From contig SJCO01000012.1 in NCBI GenBank assembly GCA_005217565.1, positions 216,183-280,182 of the forward strand: DNA of 64,000 bases, written 5' to 3'. The notes under the pieces are model-generated. The model saw only the letters and a list, made by a program, of their open reading frames with translations. It was not told the origin of the DNA and searched no databases. Source of the DNA: Puteibacter caeruleilacunae (GTDB taxonomy: Bacteria; Bacteroidota; Bacteroidia; Bacteroidales; Prolixibacteraceae). Positions 36,812-45,268 of this stretch are shown here, piece after piece; the stretch's first letter is position 1; each line of letters opens with the position of its first letter. A program made the position numbers and the translations under genes.

Positions 36812-37069
36812 ATGGCTAATCATCAATCAGCAAAAAAGAGAATCAGACAAAGCGAGAGTCGACGCATTCACAATAAGTATTTCGCAAAGACAATGAGAAA
36901 TGCAATTAGAGCGCTTCGTAACACTAGTGAAAAAGAAGCAGCTTCAGAGATGCTACCAAAAGTTTCCGGACTGATTGACAAGCTGGCTAAGAAGAATATA
37001 ATTCACAAAAACAAAGCAGCCAACTTGAAGTCAAGTCTTACCAAACATGTTAACAAGTTATCATCATAA
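36812..37069 (+). CDS. rpsT: 30S ribosomal protein S20, copy 1
   Basis: 85 residues, the normal S20 size. Starts MANHQSAKKRIRQSESRR and ends KSSLTKHVNKLSS; the basic three-helix pattern is clear. S20 binds 16S rRNA early in 30S assembly. It lies directly behind a tRNA-Glu gene and before a terminator. Compared with copy 2 it differs at about ten positions, including residues 5, 8, 16 and 19 and the last ten residues, but is identical from about residue 28 to 48. Confidence 0.95.
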   Translation: MANHQSAKKRIRQSESRRIHNKYFAKTMRNAIRALRNTSEKEAASEMLPKVSGLIDKLAKKNIIHKNKAANLKSSLTKHVNKLSS

Positions 37070-37072
37070 CAC

Positions 37073-37102
37073 AAAACCTTCCAATCCGGAAGGTTTTTTT
37101 TT
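37073..37102 (+). terminator. Terminator after rpsT copy 1
   Basis: AAAACCTTCC (37073-37082) pairs with GGAAGGTTTT (37088-37097), and the T-run continues to 37102. Confidence 0.87.
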
Positions 37103-37168
37103 GCCTTATACTTATCTCTTTTAATTTTCACGATTTGATATTTTTTTTGAAAAAAAACGCAAACAGTG

Positions 37169-37198
37169 TTTGTATTTCAAAAAAAGTCTCTATATTTG
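37169..37198 (+). promoter_or_regulatory. Promoter of tRNA-Glu copy 2
   Basis: TTTG (37169-37172), 18 bases, TATATTTG (37191-37198), both exact, followed by CATCGC; 25 bases before the tRNA. Confidence 0.7.
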
Positions 37199-37223
37199 CA
37201 TCGCTAAAATAAAAAAAGCAGTT

Positions 37224-37295
37224 GGTCCGTTCGTCTAGGGGTTAGGACGCCAGGTTTTCATCCTGGTAACAGGGGTTCGATTCCCCTACGGACTA
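37224..37295 (+). tRNA. tRNA-Glu (anticodon TTC), copy 2
   Basis: Identical to the copy at 36724 over all 72 bases, including the G1-U72 pair. It has its own promoter and is followed after 28 bases by the second rpsT. Confidence 0.95.
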
Positions 37296-37323
37296 CTATA
37301 AATGAGACATGAAAATATAAGAC

Positions 37324-37575
37324 ATGGCTAATCATAAATCAGCAGAAAAGAGAATAAGGCAAAGCGAGAAGAGAAGGGTACACAATAAGTACTTCGCTAA
37401 GACTATGAGAAATGCAATTAGAGCGCTTCGTAACACTAGTGAAAAAGAAGCAGCTTCAGAGATGCTACCTAAGGTAACATCATTGATTGACAGACTTGCG
37501 AAGAAGAATGTAATTCACAAGAACAAGGCTGCCAACTTGAAATCGAGCTTAACACTGCACGTGAATCAGTTGTAA
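37324..37575 (+). CDS. rpsT: 30S ribosomal protein S20, copy 2
   Basis: 83 residues, starting MANHKSAEKRIRQSEKRR and ending SSLTLHVNQL, two residues shorter than copy 1. All features needed for 16S binding seem kept, so it looks functional, not decayed. Which copy is used, and whether they are expressed under different conditions, is unknown; each has its own promoter and terminator. A paralogous S20 pair is not usual for bacteria. Confidence 0.93.
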   Translation: MANHKSAEKRIRQSEKRRVHNKYFAKTMRNAIRALRNTSEKEAASEMLPKVTSLIDRLAKKNVIHKNKAANLKSSLTLHVNQL

Positions 37576-37598
37576 GATATTTTTAAAAACTTGAATAT

Positions 37599-37630
37599 AA
37601 GCCTTCCATATTTTTATGGGAGGCTTTTTT
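37599..37630 (+). terminator. Terminator after rpsT copy 2
   Basis: AAGCCTTCCAT (37599-37609) pairs with ATGGGAGGCTT (37616-37626) with one G-U, then T-run. Confidence 0.85.
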
Positions 37631-37842
37631 GTTTCTATACCTACAATTCGGTAAATTCAATCCATAATCCGGGAAGTTGTCACGATTTATCGTTGAGCCT
37701 TCAAAACAATTTTTCTTATTACAAGGATGACAAAAGCCGAATAGCCCTACCTATTCCCTCAAGCCAACACCGTAACATGAAGAACGACTTCATTTGAATG
37801 GGTTCAGCCATACCAGGCAACATCTCATCAAACAATTATTTC

Positions 37843-38538
37843 ATGACGGAATACCAAAAGCTTAGTATTAAAGAATGGGCACTGGAAGACAGACCCAGGG
37901 AAAAAATGCTCTATAAAGGAGTAAAGCATTTAACTGATGCCGAATTGTTAGCCATTTTGATTGGAAGTGGCAACCAGGAAGAAACTGCAGTGGAGTTATC
38001 CAAGCGAATTTTAGCATCAGCAACCAACAATCTAAATCAGTTAGCGCAATTTAGCATTGAGAAATTAATGACCTTTAAAGGTATCGGTGAGGCAAAAGCA
38101 ATAAATATTATGGCTGCACTTGAAATAGCCAACCGGAGGATACAAACAGAAGCAGCAAGTATCCAAATCATAAAGAGCAGCCAGCATGTTGCTGATCTTT
38201 TCACTCCCCTACTCGCAGATATAAAACATGAAGAATTCTGGGTACTATTTCTCGAACGTTCAAACAAGATCATCATGCGTCACAAAATCAGCCAGGGTGG
38301 TTTATCAGGAACAGTAATTGACGTTAGATTAATCCTAAAGAAAGCCATCGATAATTTAGCCTCTTCAATCATCTTGGTCCATAATCATCCATCTGGGACT
38401 TTGTACCCCAGTGAGGCCGATTTACAGATAACTCAAAAGATAAAATCTGCTGCCAGAGTAATGGACATAAGTGTGCTTGATCACCTAATTATTACCTATA
38501 ATGGCTTCTACAGTTTTGCCGACGAAGGAAAAATATAA
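37843..38538 (+). CDS. radC: RadC family JAMM-domain protein
   Basis: 231 residues from the ATG at 37843 (MTEYQKLSIKEWALEDRPREK, the usual RadC opening). An ATG at 37798 would add 15 residues without family character. An N-terminal helix-hairpin-helix region (TFKGIGEAKAINIMAALE) is followed by the JAB/JAMM metal site VHNHPSGTLYPSEAD. The name radC is traditional; a DNA-repair role is not established. It is transcribed alone. Confidence 0.9.
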   Translation: MTEYQKLSIKEWALEDRPREKMLYKGVKHLTDAELLAILIGSGNQEETAVELSKRILASATNNLNQLAQFSIEKLMTFKGIGEAKAINIMAALEIANRRIQTEAASIQIIKSSQHVADLFTPLLADIKHEEFWVLFLERSNKIIMRHKISQGGLSGTVIDVRLILKKAIDNLASSIILVHNHPSGTLYPSEADLQITQKIKSAARVMDISVLDHLIITYNGFYSFADEGKI

Positions 38539-38543
38539 AACAC

Positions 38544-38572
38544 AATAGCTCCAGATTTTTTCTGGAGTTATT
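38544..38572 (+). terminator. Hairpin terminator after radC
   Basis: AATAGCTCCAG (38544-38554) pairs with CTGGAGTTATT (38562-38572) with one G-U; the T-run is short. Confidence 0.6.
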
Positions 38573-38661
38573 ATGCTGAAAAATAATATGAAAGAATGTG
38601 ACCAGCGTTCCAAAAATAAATCCTAAATTTGTCATCTGGATAAAAAACGGTATGATTTTTA

Positions 38662-39996
38662 ATGATTCTTGTATATACCAAAGACATAAATTCCAGAGTA
38701 AGGTACGCCTTTCAGTTTATTTTTAATTCTATTCTCGGAGCAGAAGTAGAACTCACTTCTGATTTTCCATATTTTGAGCAATCGAAACAGGTAAGAATAA
38801 ATTATTCATCAGAAATATCTGAGAAAGGATTACAACTTATTCCTTCAGGTCTACTTCAAAAGAATCAATATATCAGAAAGCCAGAAGTTGGTAAACGCTG
38901 GCATAATCTACCAACACTTTTTCCTCAAAAAGATCCGCAATCATTTATTCCATTCGACATTTTCTCGTCTACTTTTTTTTTGATTACTCGCATGGAAGAG
39001 TATGAATGTGATCAACTCGACAAGCATGGTCGTTTTGCTGCAGAAAGTAGTATCGCTTATAAGCATGACTTTTTAAAACAACCACTTGTTGATCAATGGA
39101 GTTATCAGCTAGCAAAGACAATTCAATCTCATTATCCTCAATTTATAGTAAGGAATGATAACAGATCATTCACACTGTTTCCGACATTCGACATTGATAA
39201 TGCTTTTGCTTACAAACATAAAGAATTAAAGAGACAATTATTAGGATGTGCAAAAGAGCTGTTCTCCTTTCAATTTAGGAGTTTAATGCAAAGGTTATCA
39301 ACAACCTTTTCTTCTGATACTGATCCATTTGATAATTACGAATACATTTTCAACACTATAAATAAACACAACACCCAATCACTATATTTCTTCCTACTGG
39401 GAGATTTATCACGATACGATCGCAACATCTCTCATCACTGCAATGCATATCAATCAATCATTCAACGGTGTGCTCAACAAGGAACAGTTGGCATTCACCC
39501 TTCATACAACAGTAATGAGAATAGCGCAACACTCAAAACAGAGATCGATCGCTTACACAGAATTATTAACAAACCAGTAGAGAAGAGCAGACAACATTAT
39601 TTGAAACTGTCATTCCCTGACACTTATAGAAGTCTTATAAAGGAAGGTATTCAAGAAGACTTCACCATGGGGTATTCATCTCAAGTAGGATTCAGAGCCT
39701 CAACATGCACCCCATTCTCATTCTATGATCTACATAGTGAGCAATCCACATCGCTGACTGTTTATTCTTTTGCATTTATGGATTCAACCTTGAATCAATA
39801 CTTAGGCTTAACAACAGAGCAAGCAACAGAAGAAATTAAATCATTATTACAGCATGTGCATAATGTTGATGGCATATTCATTTCACTATGGCACAATCAG
39901 AATTTATGTGATCAAGGAATTTGGAGAGGATGGCGCGAAGTATATGAAACCATGTTTACACTTAAAACATCAGTTACGGATGAAAGAGGGAAGTAA
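38662..39996 (+). CDS. Polysaccharide-deacetylase-like protein (DUF7033 plus NodB-like fold)
   Basis: 444 residues, no signal peptide. The N-terminal region (about 1-165) is of the kind found in front of NodB-like domains in Bacteroidota. A NodB-like core starts at FPTFDIDNAFAYKHK (about 173-187), and GTVGIHPSYNS (about 274-284) is the metal-site His block. Only one His-Pro-Ser motif is visible where classical CE4 enzymes have His-x3-His, so activity may be changed. The next gene begins inside its last 17 bases, so the pair is co-translated. Likely works on a cell-envelope or exopolysaccharide substrate in the cytoplasm. Confidence 0.72.
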   Translation: MILVYTKDINSRVRYAFQFIFNSILGAEVELTSDFPYFEQSKQVRINYSSEISEKGLQLIPSGLLQKNQYIRKPEVGKRWHNLPTLFPQKDPQSFIPFDIFSSTFFLITRMEEYECDQLDKHGRFAAESSIAYKHDFLKQPLVDQWSYQLAKTIQSHYPQFIVRNDNRSFTLFPTFDIDNAFAYKHKELKRQLLGCAKELFSFQFRSLMQRLSTTFSSDTDPFDNYEYIFNTINKHNTQSLYFFLLGDLSRYDRNISHHCNAYQSIIQRCAQQGTVGIHPSYNSNENSATLKTEIDRLHRIINKPVEKSRQHYLKLSFPDTYRSLIKEGIQEDFTMGYSSQVGFRASTCTPFSFYDLHSEQSTSLTVYSFAFMDSTLNQYLGLTTEQATEEIKSLLQHVHNVDGIFISLWHNQNLCDQGIWRGWREVYETMFTLKTSVTDERGK

Positions 39997-40933
39997 CATA
40001 CGGTTTCTAAAGTCAAATCAGGTAGATCTTAAGAAGTGGGATCTATGCATTGACCATTCCGCCAATGGGAAAATGTATGCTTACTCATGGTTTCTCGACA
40101 TTGTTAGTCCTGATTGGGATGCATTAGTCTGGGGAGATTATCAATATGTGATGCCATTAACCACTAGAAAAAGTTATGGTTTCAAAATGATGCTGCAACC
40201 TGTAGCAACACAACAATTAGGCATTTTCTCTCCCTTTGACATCAGTGCTGATATTGTTAATTCTTTCATGAAGGAGATTAATAGCAGGTTCAAACTTGTT
40301 AATATCCTTCTCAATTCAAGAAATCACTATCAAGGAAGTAATTTCCTTTCTCAAAATAGAAGCAACTACACACTTACATTGGACAAGTCATATGAGTTGA
40401 TTTCCCAGAACTATAGTAACAACACTAAAAGAAACATAAAGAAAGCGCTCAGTAAAGACCTTTATGTATTCGACTTATATGACATTGATCGTTTTATTGA
40501 ATTACTAATTAATAACGCAGCACCTGATTATAAAGGCTATTATCAAAAGAATCGTCGCACAATTGAACGCTTGATCTCCTTTGCTTCAAAGAGAAAGATG
40601 GCGTCAATTTTAGGAGTGTACGATTCGACCAACAATTTATGTGCTGCAGCTTGTTTTTTCGAAGTAATGGGTATTTCCTATTACCTTTTTGCCTGTTCAA
40701 CACCTTCAGGGAAAGACCAGCAAGCAATGTATTTATTAGTCGATCATTATATCAAGAACCATTGTGAGCAAGATATAACCATCGATTTTGAAGGATCAAA
40801 CAAAGATGGCATAGCAAGATTTTATCGATCATTTGGTGGTGCTCATGAGCAATACCAGTGTTTACAGTCGTCTTACTATCGGTTTTTATTAAACATCAAA
40901 AACCGGTTAATAAGAAAACGCAACACTGAGTAA
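39980..40933 (+). CDS. FemAB/GNAT-like acyltransferase
   Basis: 317 residues from the ATG at 39980, which overlaps the upstream gene by 17 bases; a longer reading from 39854 would run deep inside it. The sequence shows the two-GNAT-domain pattern of FemAB-like or BioF2-like proteins: NYTLTLDKSYELISQNYSNNTKRNIKKAL (the central FemAB block, split here), then ISYYLFACSTPSG and IDFEGSNKDGIARFYRSFGG near the end. Family members transfer aminoacyl or acyl groups to sugars or peptides. The partner gene suggests modification of an envelope polysaccharide, perhaps after deacetylation. Confidence 0.72.
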   Translation: MKEGSNIRFLKSNQVDLKKWDLCIDHSANGKMYAYSWFLDIVSPDWDALVWGDYQYVMPLTTRKSYGFKMMLQPVATQQLGIFSPFDISADIVNSFMKEINSRFKLVNILLNSRNHYQGSNFLSQNRSNYTLTLDKSYELISQNYSNNTKRNIKKALSKDLYVFDLYDIDRFIELLINNAAPDYKGYYQKNRRTIERLISFASKRKMASILGVYDSTNNLCAAACFFEVMGISYYLFACSTPSGKDQQAMYLLVDHYIKNHCEQDITIDFEGSNKDGIARFYRSFGGAHEQYQCLQSSYYRFLLNIKNRLIRKRNTE

Positions 40934-40984
40934 GCTTTTACCATTAAAAACTAGATAATCATACAAATAGAAAAAGAAAAAATA

Positions 40985-40992
40985 TATTTTTG
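40985..40992 (+). promoter_or_regulatory. Candidate -7 box of upp
   Basis: TATTTTTG, exact TAnnTTTG, 17 bases before the ATG, implying a very short leader. No -33 TTTG is seen. Confidence 0.45.
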
Positions 40993-41008
40993 CATTAAAA
41001 TTTACAAG

Positions 41009-41671
41009 ATGAAAGTTTACAACCTGGGAGAGCAGAACTCCTTATTCAATCAGTATATGGCTGAGATCCGTGATAAAGAGATACAGGTAGATCCACTTCG
41101 ATTCAGAAGAAATCTACAGCGGATAGGGGAAATTTTAGCGTATGAGATAAGTAAACAATTAACTTACGAAACAGAAGATGTAAAAACACCACTGGGAACT
41201 GCTAAAATTCAAACATTAACAGAGCACCCGGTTCTGGCAACGATTTTAAGAGCAGGATTACCTTTACACCAAGGTTTTCTAAACTATTTTGATCGTGGAG
41301 AGAATGCATTTATTTCAGCTTACCGTAAGCATATCTCTAAAGAAGATTTTGTTATCGAATTCGAATATATTTCATCACCTGACTTGAATGAGAAAGTAGT
41401 TATTCTTTCAGATCCAATGTTAGCAACCGGGTCGTCAATGGAAGTTGGTTACAAAGCACTTTTGGAAAAAGGTAATCCTAAGCATGTGCACTTAGCAGCT
41501 GTTATTGCCAGTCAGGATGGAATTGATTTCGTAAGAAACAACATTAAAGCAGACAATGTTACACTTTGGGTAGGAGCTATTGATGAGCACCTAACAGATG
41601 AATCATATATTGTTCCTGGATTAGGAGATGCAGGAGACCTTGCTTTTGGAGTAAAGATTGACTCAAAATAA
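41009..41671 (+). CDS. upp: Uracil phosphoribosyltransferase
   Basis: 220 residues. The PRPP-binding loop VVILSDPMLATGSSMEVGYKAL (split at LATGSS) and the uracil-binding end VGAIDEHLTDESYIVPGLGDAGD are both present. It makes UMP from uracil and PRPP in pyrimidine salvage. Monocistronic between the FemAB-like gene and a terminator shared with folK. Confidence 0.95.
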   Translation: MKVYNLGEQNSLFNQYMAEIRDKEIQVDPLRFRRNLQRIGEILAYEISKQLTYETEDVKTPLGTAKIQTLTEHPVLATILRAGLPLHQGFLNYFDRGENAFISAYRKHISKEDFVIEFEYISSPDLNEKVVILSDPMLATGSSMEVGYKALLEKGNPKHVHLAAVIASQDGIDFVRNNIKADNVTLWVGAIDEHLTDESYIVPGLGDAGDLAFGVKIDSK

Positions 41672-41679
41672 AGTATAAT

Positions 41680-41713
41680 ACCCCCAAGGACATCCGCTTT
41701 GGGGGTTTATTTT
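41680..41713. terminator. Terminator between convergent upp and folK
   Basis: ACCCCCAA (41680-41687) pairs with TTGGGGGT (41699-41706), followed by T-rich sequence. The stem lies directly at the folK stop, so it may serve both strands. Confidence 0.75.
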
Positions 41714-42197
41714 ACTTTACCTTTTTCACCTCTAATTTATCAGGACATTGATCCAGAAGTTCCTGCATGCTGCTATTTAAAACAGGATGCTTCATATTGC
41801 GGCGAACTTCTACTAACGGGATCAGTGCAAACCTTCGTTCCTGCAAAAGTGGATGCGGAACAATTAATCGTTCATGATTAATAATCATATCATCAATAAA
41901 CAAGATATCCACATCCATGGTGCGAGAAGAATAACCTTCGCCAGATCTTACCCTTCCTAGTAATTGTTCAACATGCTGAGCTGCATTTAATACATCAATA
42001 GGATCAAGTTGAGTTTGTATGATCAATACCTGATTCCAAAAGATATCCTCACTTTCAAATCCCCAGGCATCGGTAGCATAAATAGATGATTGCCCTGAGA
42101 TTTCTCCTATATTTTCAGCAATAAGCTCCGTTGTTTGTTTGAAATTTTGAGCTTTATCCCCCAAATTACCTCCCAACAGAAATATAACTTCCTTCAT
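41712..42197 (-). CDS. folK: 2-amino-4-hydroxy-6-hydroxymethyldihydropteridine pyrophosphokinase
   Basis: 161 residues from the ATG at 42197 (a second ATG nine bases upstream is possible). VIFLLGGNLGDK at the start, LLGRVRSGEGYSSRTMDVDILFID in the middle (RxxxR and DxDI metal/ATP residues) and LIVPHPLLQERRFALIPL at the end are HPPK hallmarks. It pyrophosphorylates the pterin in folate synthesis. It is alone here, convergent to upp and divergent from sppA. Confidence 0.93.
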   Translation of the reverse strand: MKEVIFLLGGNLGDKAQNFKQTTELIAENIGEISGQSSIYATDAWGFESEDIFWNQVLIIQTQLDPIDVLNAAQHVEQLLGRVRSGEGYSSRTMDVDILFIDDMIINHERLIVPHPLLQERRFALIPLVEVRRNMKHPVLNSSMQELLDQCPDKLEVKKVK

Positions 42198-42300
42198 AAT
42201 ATCCATTAAACTTGTGTAACAATTTTAGTAAACCGCTTACCAATTATTCAAAGGTTAGAAAAACATTTTAATTTTAACACGATATTGAAAATTTAAAAGC

Positions 42301-44067
42301 ATGGGAAATTTTTTAAAGTACACACTGGCCTCCATTTTAGGAGTACTCATTGCCGGTCTTCTACTGTTTTTTATCTCCATGGGAATCATCTCAGCGATTG
42401 TTGCTGCTGGAGATGAACCAGTACAGGTAAAAGACAACTCAATACTCGTCATTAAATTAGAGGACGAGATTGTTGACAGATCATCTAAGAATCCATTTGA
42501 TGAGCTAGACCTTCCTGGATTTTCTGGAAGAAAGCAAATGGGATTGAATGATATTCTTGCCAATATTAAGAAAGCGAAGAAGGATTCCAGAATCAAAGGA
42601 ATCTATTTAAATATGACCAATGTGGCATCAGGAGTTGCTACCATTGAAGAAATTCGTGATGCCCTTATCGATTTCAAAGAATCAGATAAGTTCATCTACA
42701 GTTTCTCTGATGTATATTCACAAAAGGCTTACTATCTGGCTTCCGTGGCAGACAGTATTGTACTTAATCCTGAAGGTATTCTAGAATTCAAAGGGCTTGG
42801 AGGACAGAAAACATTCTTTAAGAATGCACTGAAGAAGATTGGAGTAGAGATGCAGATTGTACGTCATGGTAAATTCAAGTCGGCAGTGGAGCCATACATG
42901 CTTGAAAAGATGAGTGATGCCAATAGGGAGCAAACCGAGACTTACTTAGGTAGCATCTGGAATCATTTCCTTAAAGGAATCTCTAAAGAAAGAGAACTTG
43001 GCATTGATCAACTAAACGACTTGGCCAACGGTGTTGTTACCTTCCAGAAACCACAGGTTGCTTTGGATGGTGGTTTAATTGATGGTCTTAAGTACAAAGA
43101 TCAGGTACTTTCAGATCTTCGTACACTAATAGGAATTGGGCAAAACAAAAAGATCCCTGCAATTTCGCTGGGAGAATATACCAATGCCCCTGTTAAGCGA
43201 AAAGGAGGACTTGCCAGAGATAAAGTTGCTGTGATCTATGCCAGCGGAGGTATCGACATGGGAGAAGGAGAAGGCAATATGAGTTCTGAAGAAATATCTC
43301 GTGCAATTAGAAAAGCACGTACCGATTCAACCATCAAGGCTGTAGTTCTACGTATCAACTCAGGTGGTGGTAGTGCTCTTGGTTCAGAGATCATGTGGAG
43401 AGAAGTTAAGCTTACCCGTGAGGTAAAACCAATTATTGCTTCATTTGGTGATTATGCTGCTTCAGGTGGTTATTACATGGCATGCAGTGCCGACACCATT
43501 GTTGCCAGTCCAACGACAATTACAGGATCAATCGGTATCTTCGGCGTAATTCCTAATGCTGGAGAATTATTAAACGACAAGCTTGGAATCACCCATGACG
43601 TTGTAAAAACCAATGATCATAGTGATATGATTTCGATTGTTAGACCAATGACGACTTTTGAAAGAAACCTAATGCAAAAGAAAATTGAGGATGGTTATTT
43701 AACTTTCATCTCTCATGTTGCTGATGGACGTGGTTTAACAGTTGAAAAAGTTGACGAAATCGGACAAGGAAGAGTGTGGTCGGGTGAAAATGCTTCAACA
43801 ATAGGTTTAGTCGATGTATTCGGAGGACTAGACAAGGCCATTGAAATTGCCAAGGATAAAGCAGGACTAGAGCGCTACAGAATTGTATCTCTTCCTAAGC
43901 AAAAAGATCCTATTGAAGAATTGCTAAAAAGCTTCACACAAGAAGCTCGCATGAGCGTGATGCAAGATGAATTAGGTGTAGCATACAAATATTACAGCTT
44001 CATGAAAAAAGCTGCTTCAATGAATGGAGCGATGGCTGTAATGCCTTATGAACTTGAAATAAACTAG
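42301..44067 (+). CDS. sppA: Signal peptide peptidase SppA, long (67K) type
   Basis: 588 residues with one N-terminal membrane helix (about 8-36). Two tandem S49 domains: the first supplies the general base Lys193 (HGKFKSAVEPYM), the second the nucleophile Ser388 (FGDYAASGGYYM), as in the E. coli enzyme where Lys and Ser come from different halves. It degrades leftover signal peptides in the inner membrane, active site facing the periplasm. It has its own terminator. Confidence 0.93.
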   Translation: MGNFLKYTLASILGVLIAGLLLFFISMGIISAIVAAGDEPVQVKDNSILVIKLEDEIVDRSSKNPFDELDLPGFSGRKQMGLNDILANIKKAKKDSRIKGIYLNMTNVASGVATIEEIRDALIDFKESDKFIYSFSDVYSQKAYYLASVADSIVLNPEGILEFKGLGGQKTFFKNALKKIGVEMQIVRHGKFKSAVEPYMLEKMSDANREQTETYLGSIWNHFLKGISKERELGIDQLNDLANGVVTFQKPQVALDGGLIDGLKYKDQVLSDLRTLIGIGQNKKIPAISLGEYTNAPVKRKGGLARDKVAVIYASGGIDMGEGEGNMSSEEISRAIRKARTDSTIKAVVLRINSGGGSALGSEIMWREVKLTREVKPIIASFGDYAASGGYYMACSADTIVASPTTITGSIGIFGVIPNAGELLNDKLGITHDVVKTNDHSDMISIVRPMTTFERNLMQKKIEDGYLTFISHVADGRGLTVEKVDEIGQGRVWSGENASTIGLVDVFGGLDKAIEIAKDKAGLERYRIVSLPKQKDPIEELLKSFTQEARMSVMQDELGVAYKYYSFMKKAASMNGAMAVMPYELEIN

Positions 44068-44090
44068 TAATTTAAAGATATTAACATTAA

Positions 44091-44124
44091 AAAGGGAGTC
44101 GCATTGGTGACTCCCTTTTTTTTT
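44091..44124 (+). terminator. Terminator after sppA
   Basis: AAAGGGAGTC (44091-44100) pairs with GACTCCCTTT (44109-44118), then a run of T. Confidence 0.88.
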
Positions 44125-44167
44125 GTCTATTTTTTTCTGAAATTAGCGTTCCTTAAAATACGTTCGA

Positions 44168-45268
44168 ATGGCTAAAATGTTTTTATACCCCATATCCTGG
44201 ATTTTTGGAACTGTAACCTATTTTCGAAATAAATTATTCGACTATAAGATCTTAAAATCCAAGGAATTCGACCTCCCTGTTATTTCTATTGGAAACATCA
44301 CTGTGGGAGGAACAGGTAAAACCCCTCACACTGAATATTTGATCGACCTTTTGAAAGAAGAGTTCAAGGTTGCAACTTTGAGTCGTGGATATAAACGTAA
44401 AACCAAAGGATTCGTTTTGGCCGGCAATCATTCCAAGTCAACATCTATTGGAGATGAACCTCTTCAAATAAAGACGAAGTTTCCAGATATACAGGTGGCT
44501 GTTGATGAAAAACGTGTACGAGGAATTCAAAATCTATTGAAGTTCAAAAAAGATATTAAACCCGATGTTATTCTTCTCGACGATGCATTTCAACATCGCT
44601 ATGTAAAACCAGGACTTAATATCCTATTGATTGATTATAATCGTCCTATTTCAGAAGATAAACTACTTCCAGCCGGAAGCCTTAGAGAATCTTCACAAGG
44701 AATCAATCGGGCCAACATTGTTATAATGACAAAATGCCCCGAAAAAATACAACCAATACAACGTCGTATTATCTCAAAAGAGATTAATCTGCGTCCGTAT
44801 CAGAATTTGTTTTTCACCACATTGGAATATGGCAAACTACAGCCTGCTTTTCAGGGGAATGCTAAACAGATTGATGCCTTTTATACCGAACAAGCCTATT
44901 CTGTATTGTTGGTAACCGGGATTGCAAATCCTAAGCCGATTAGAGATTACATCACACCGTTTGCCAAACGTATTGAAGAAATTTCATATCCCGATCATCA
45001 TCATTTTACACAAAAAGATATGACTAACATCGCTCAGAAATTGGATACAATGGATGGTTCCCGCAAGATCATCATCACAACTGAGAAAGATGTAATGAGA
45101 ATTCGTGACATGGAGGTTGATGGAGCGATTAGCTCTTCTTTATTCTACCTTCCTATTCGTATTAAATTTTTGGATAGTGAAGGAAAACAATTCGATAAAA
45201 AAATTCTGAACTATGTTAGAGAAAATAAAAGCAACTTCGAACTACATACAAGAACAAACAAGCTTTAA
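44168..45268 (+). CDS. lpxK: Tetraacyldisaccharide 4'-kinase
   Basis: 366 residues. The P-loop VISIGNITVGGTGKTPH lies at about 38-54, followed by VATLSRGYKRKTKG and VILLDDAFQHRYV. An N-terminal membrane-association helix (about 1-25) fits the inner-membrane location. It phosphorylates lipid A at 4'. Its 3' end overlaps the next gene by 56 bases in another frame; both ends look native. Confidence 0.93.
   Translation: MAKMFLYPISWIFGTVTYFRNKLFDYKILKSKEFDLPVISIGNITVGGTGKTPHTEYLIDLLKEEFKVATLSRGYKRKTKGFVLAGNHSKSTSIGDEPLQIKTKFPDIQVAVDEKRVRGIQNLLKFKKDIKPDVILLDDAFQHRYVKPGLNILLIDYNRPISEDKLLPAGSLRESSQGINRANIVIMTKCPEKIQPIQRRIISKEINLRPYQNLFFTTLEYGKLQPAFQGNAKQIDAFYTEQAYSVLLVTGIANPKPIRDYITPFAKRIEEISYPDHHHFTQKDMTNIAQKLDTMDGSRKIIITTEKDVMRIRDMEVDGAISSSLFYLPIRIKFLDSEGKQFDKKILNYVRENKSNFELHTRTNKL

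Larger units (their letters stand above)
36724..37575 (+). repeat. Tandem duplication of the tRNA-Glu plus rpsT module
   Basis: Unit 1 is 36724-37069 and unit 2 is 37224-37575. The tRNA copies are identical over all 72 bases. The S20 genes share a 65-bp fully identical block (36893-36957 and 37405-37469), while sequence on both sides differs at synonymous and amino-acid sites. The upstream regions share only TTTGCATCGC and an A/T-rich tract. Confidence 0.92.

Noticed and set aside
36724..37575. Mobile element or integrase-mediated insertion at tRNA-Glu
   Set aside because: There is no integrase, no att-like partial tRNA and no foreign genes; both units are complete and encode only the tRNA and S20.
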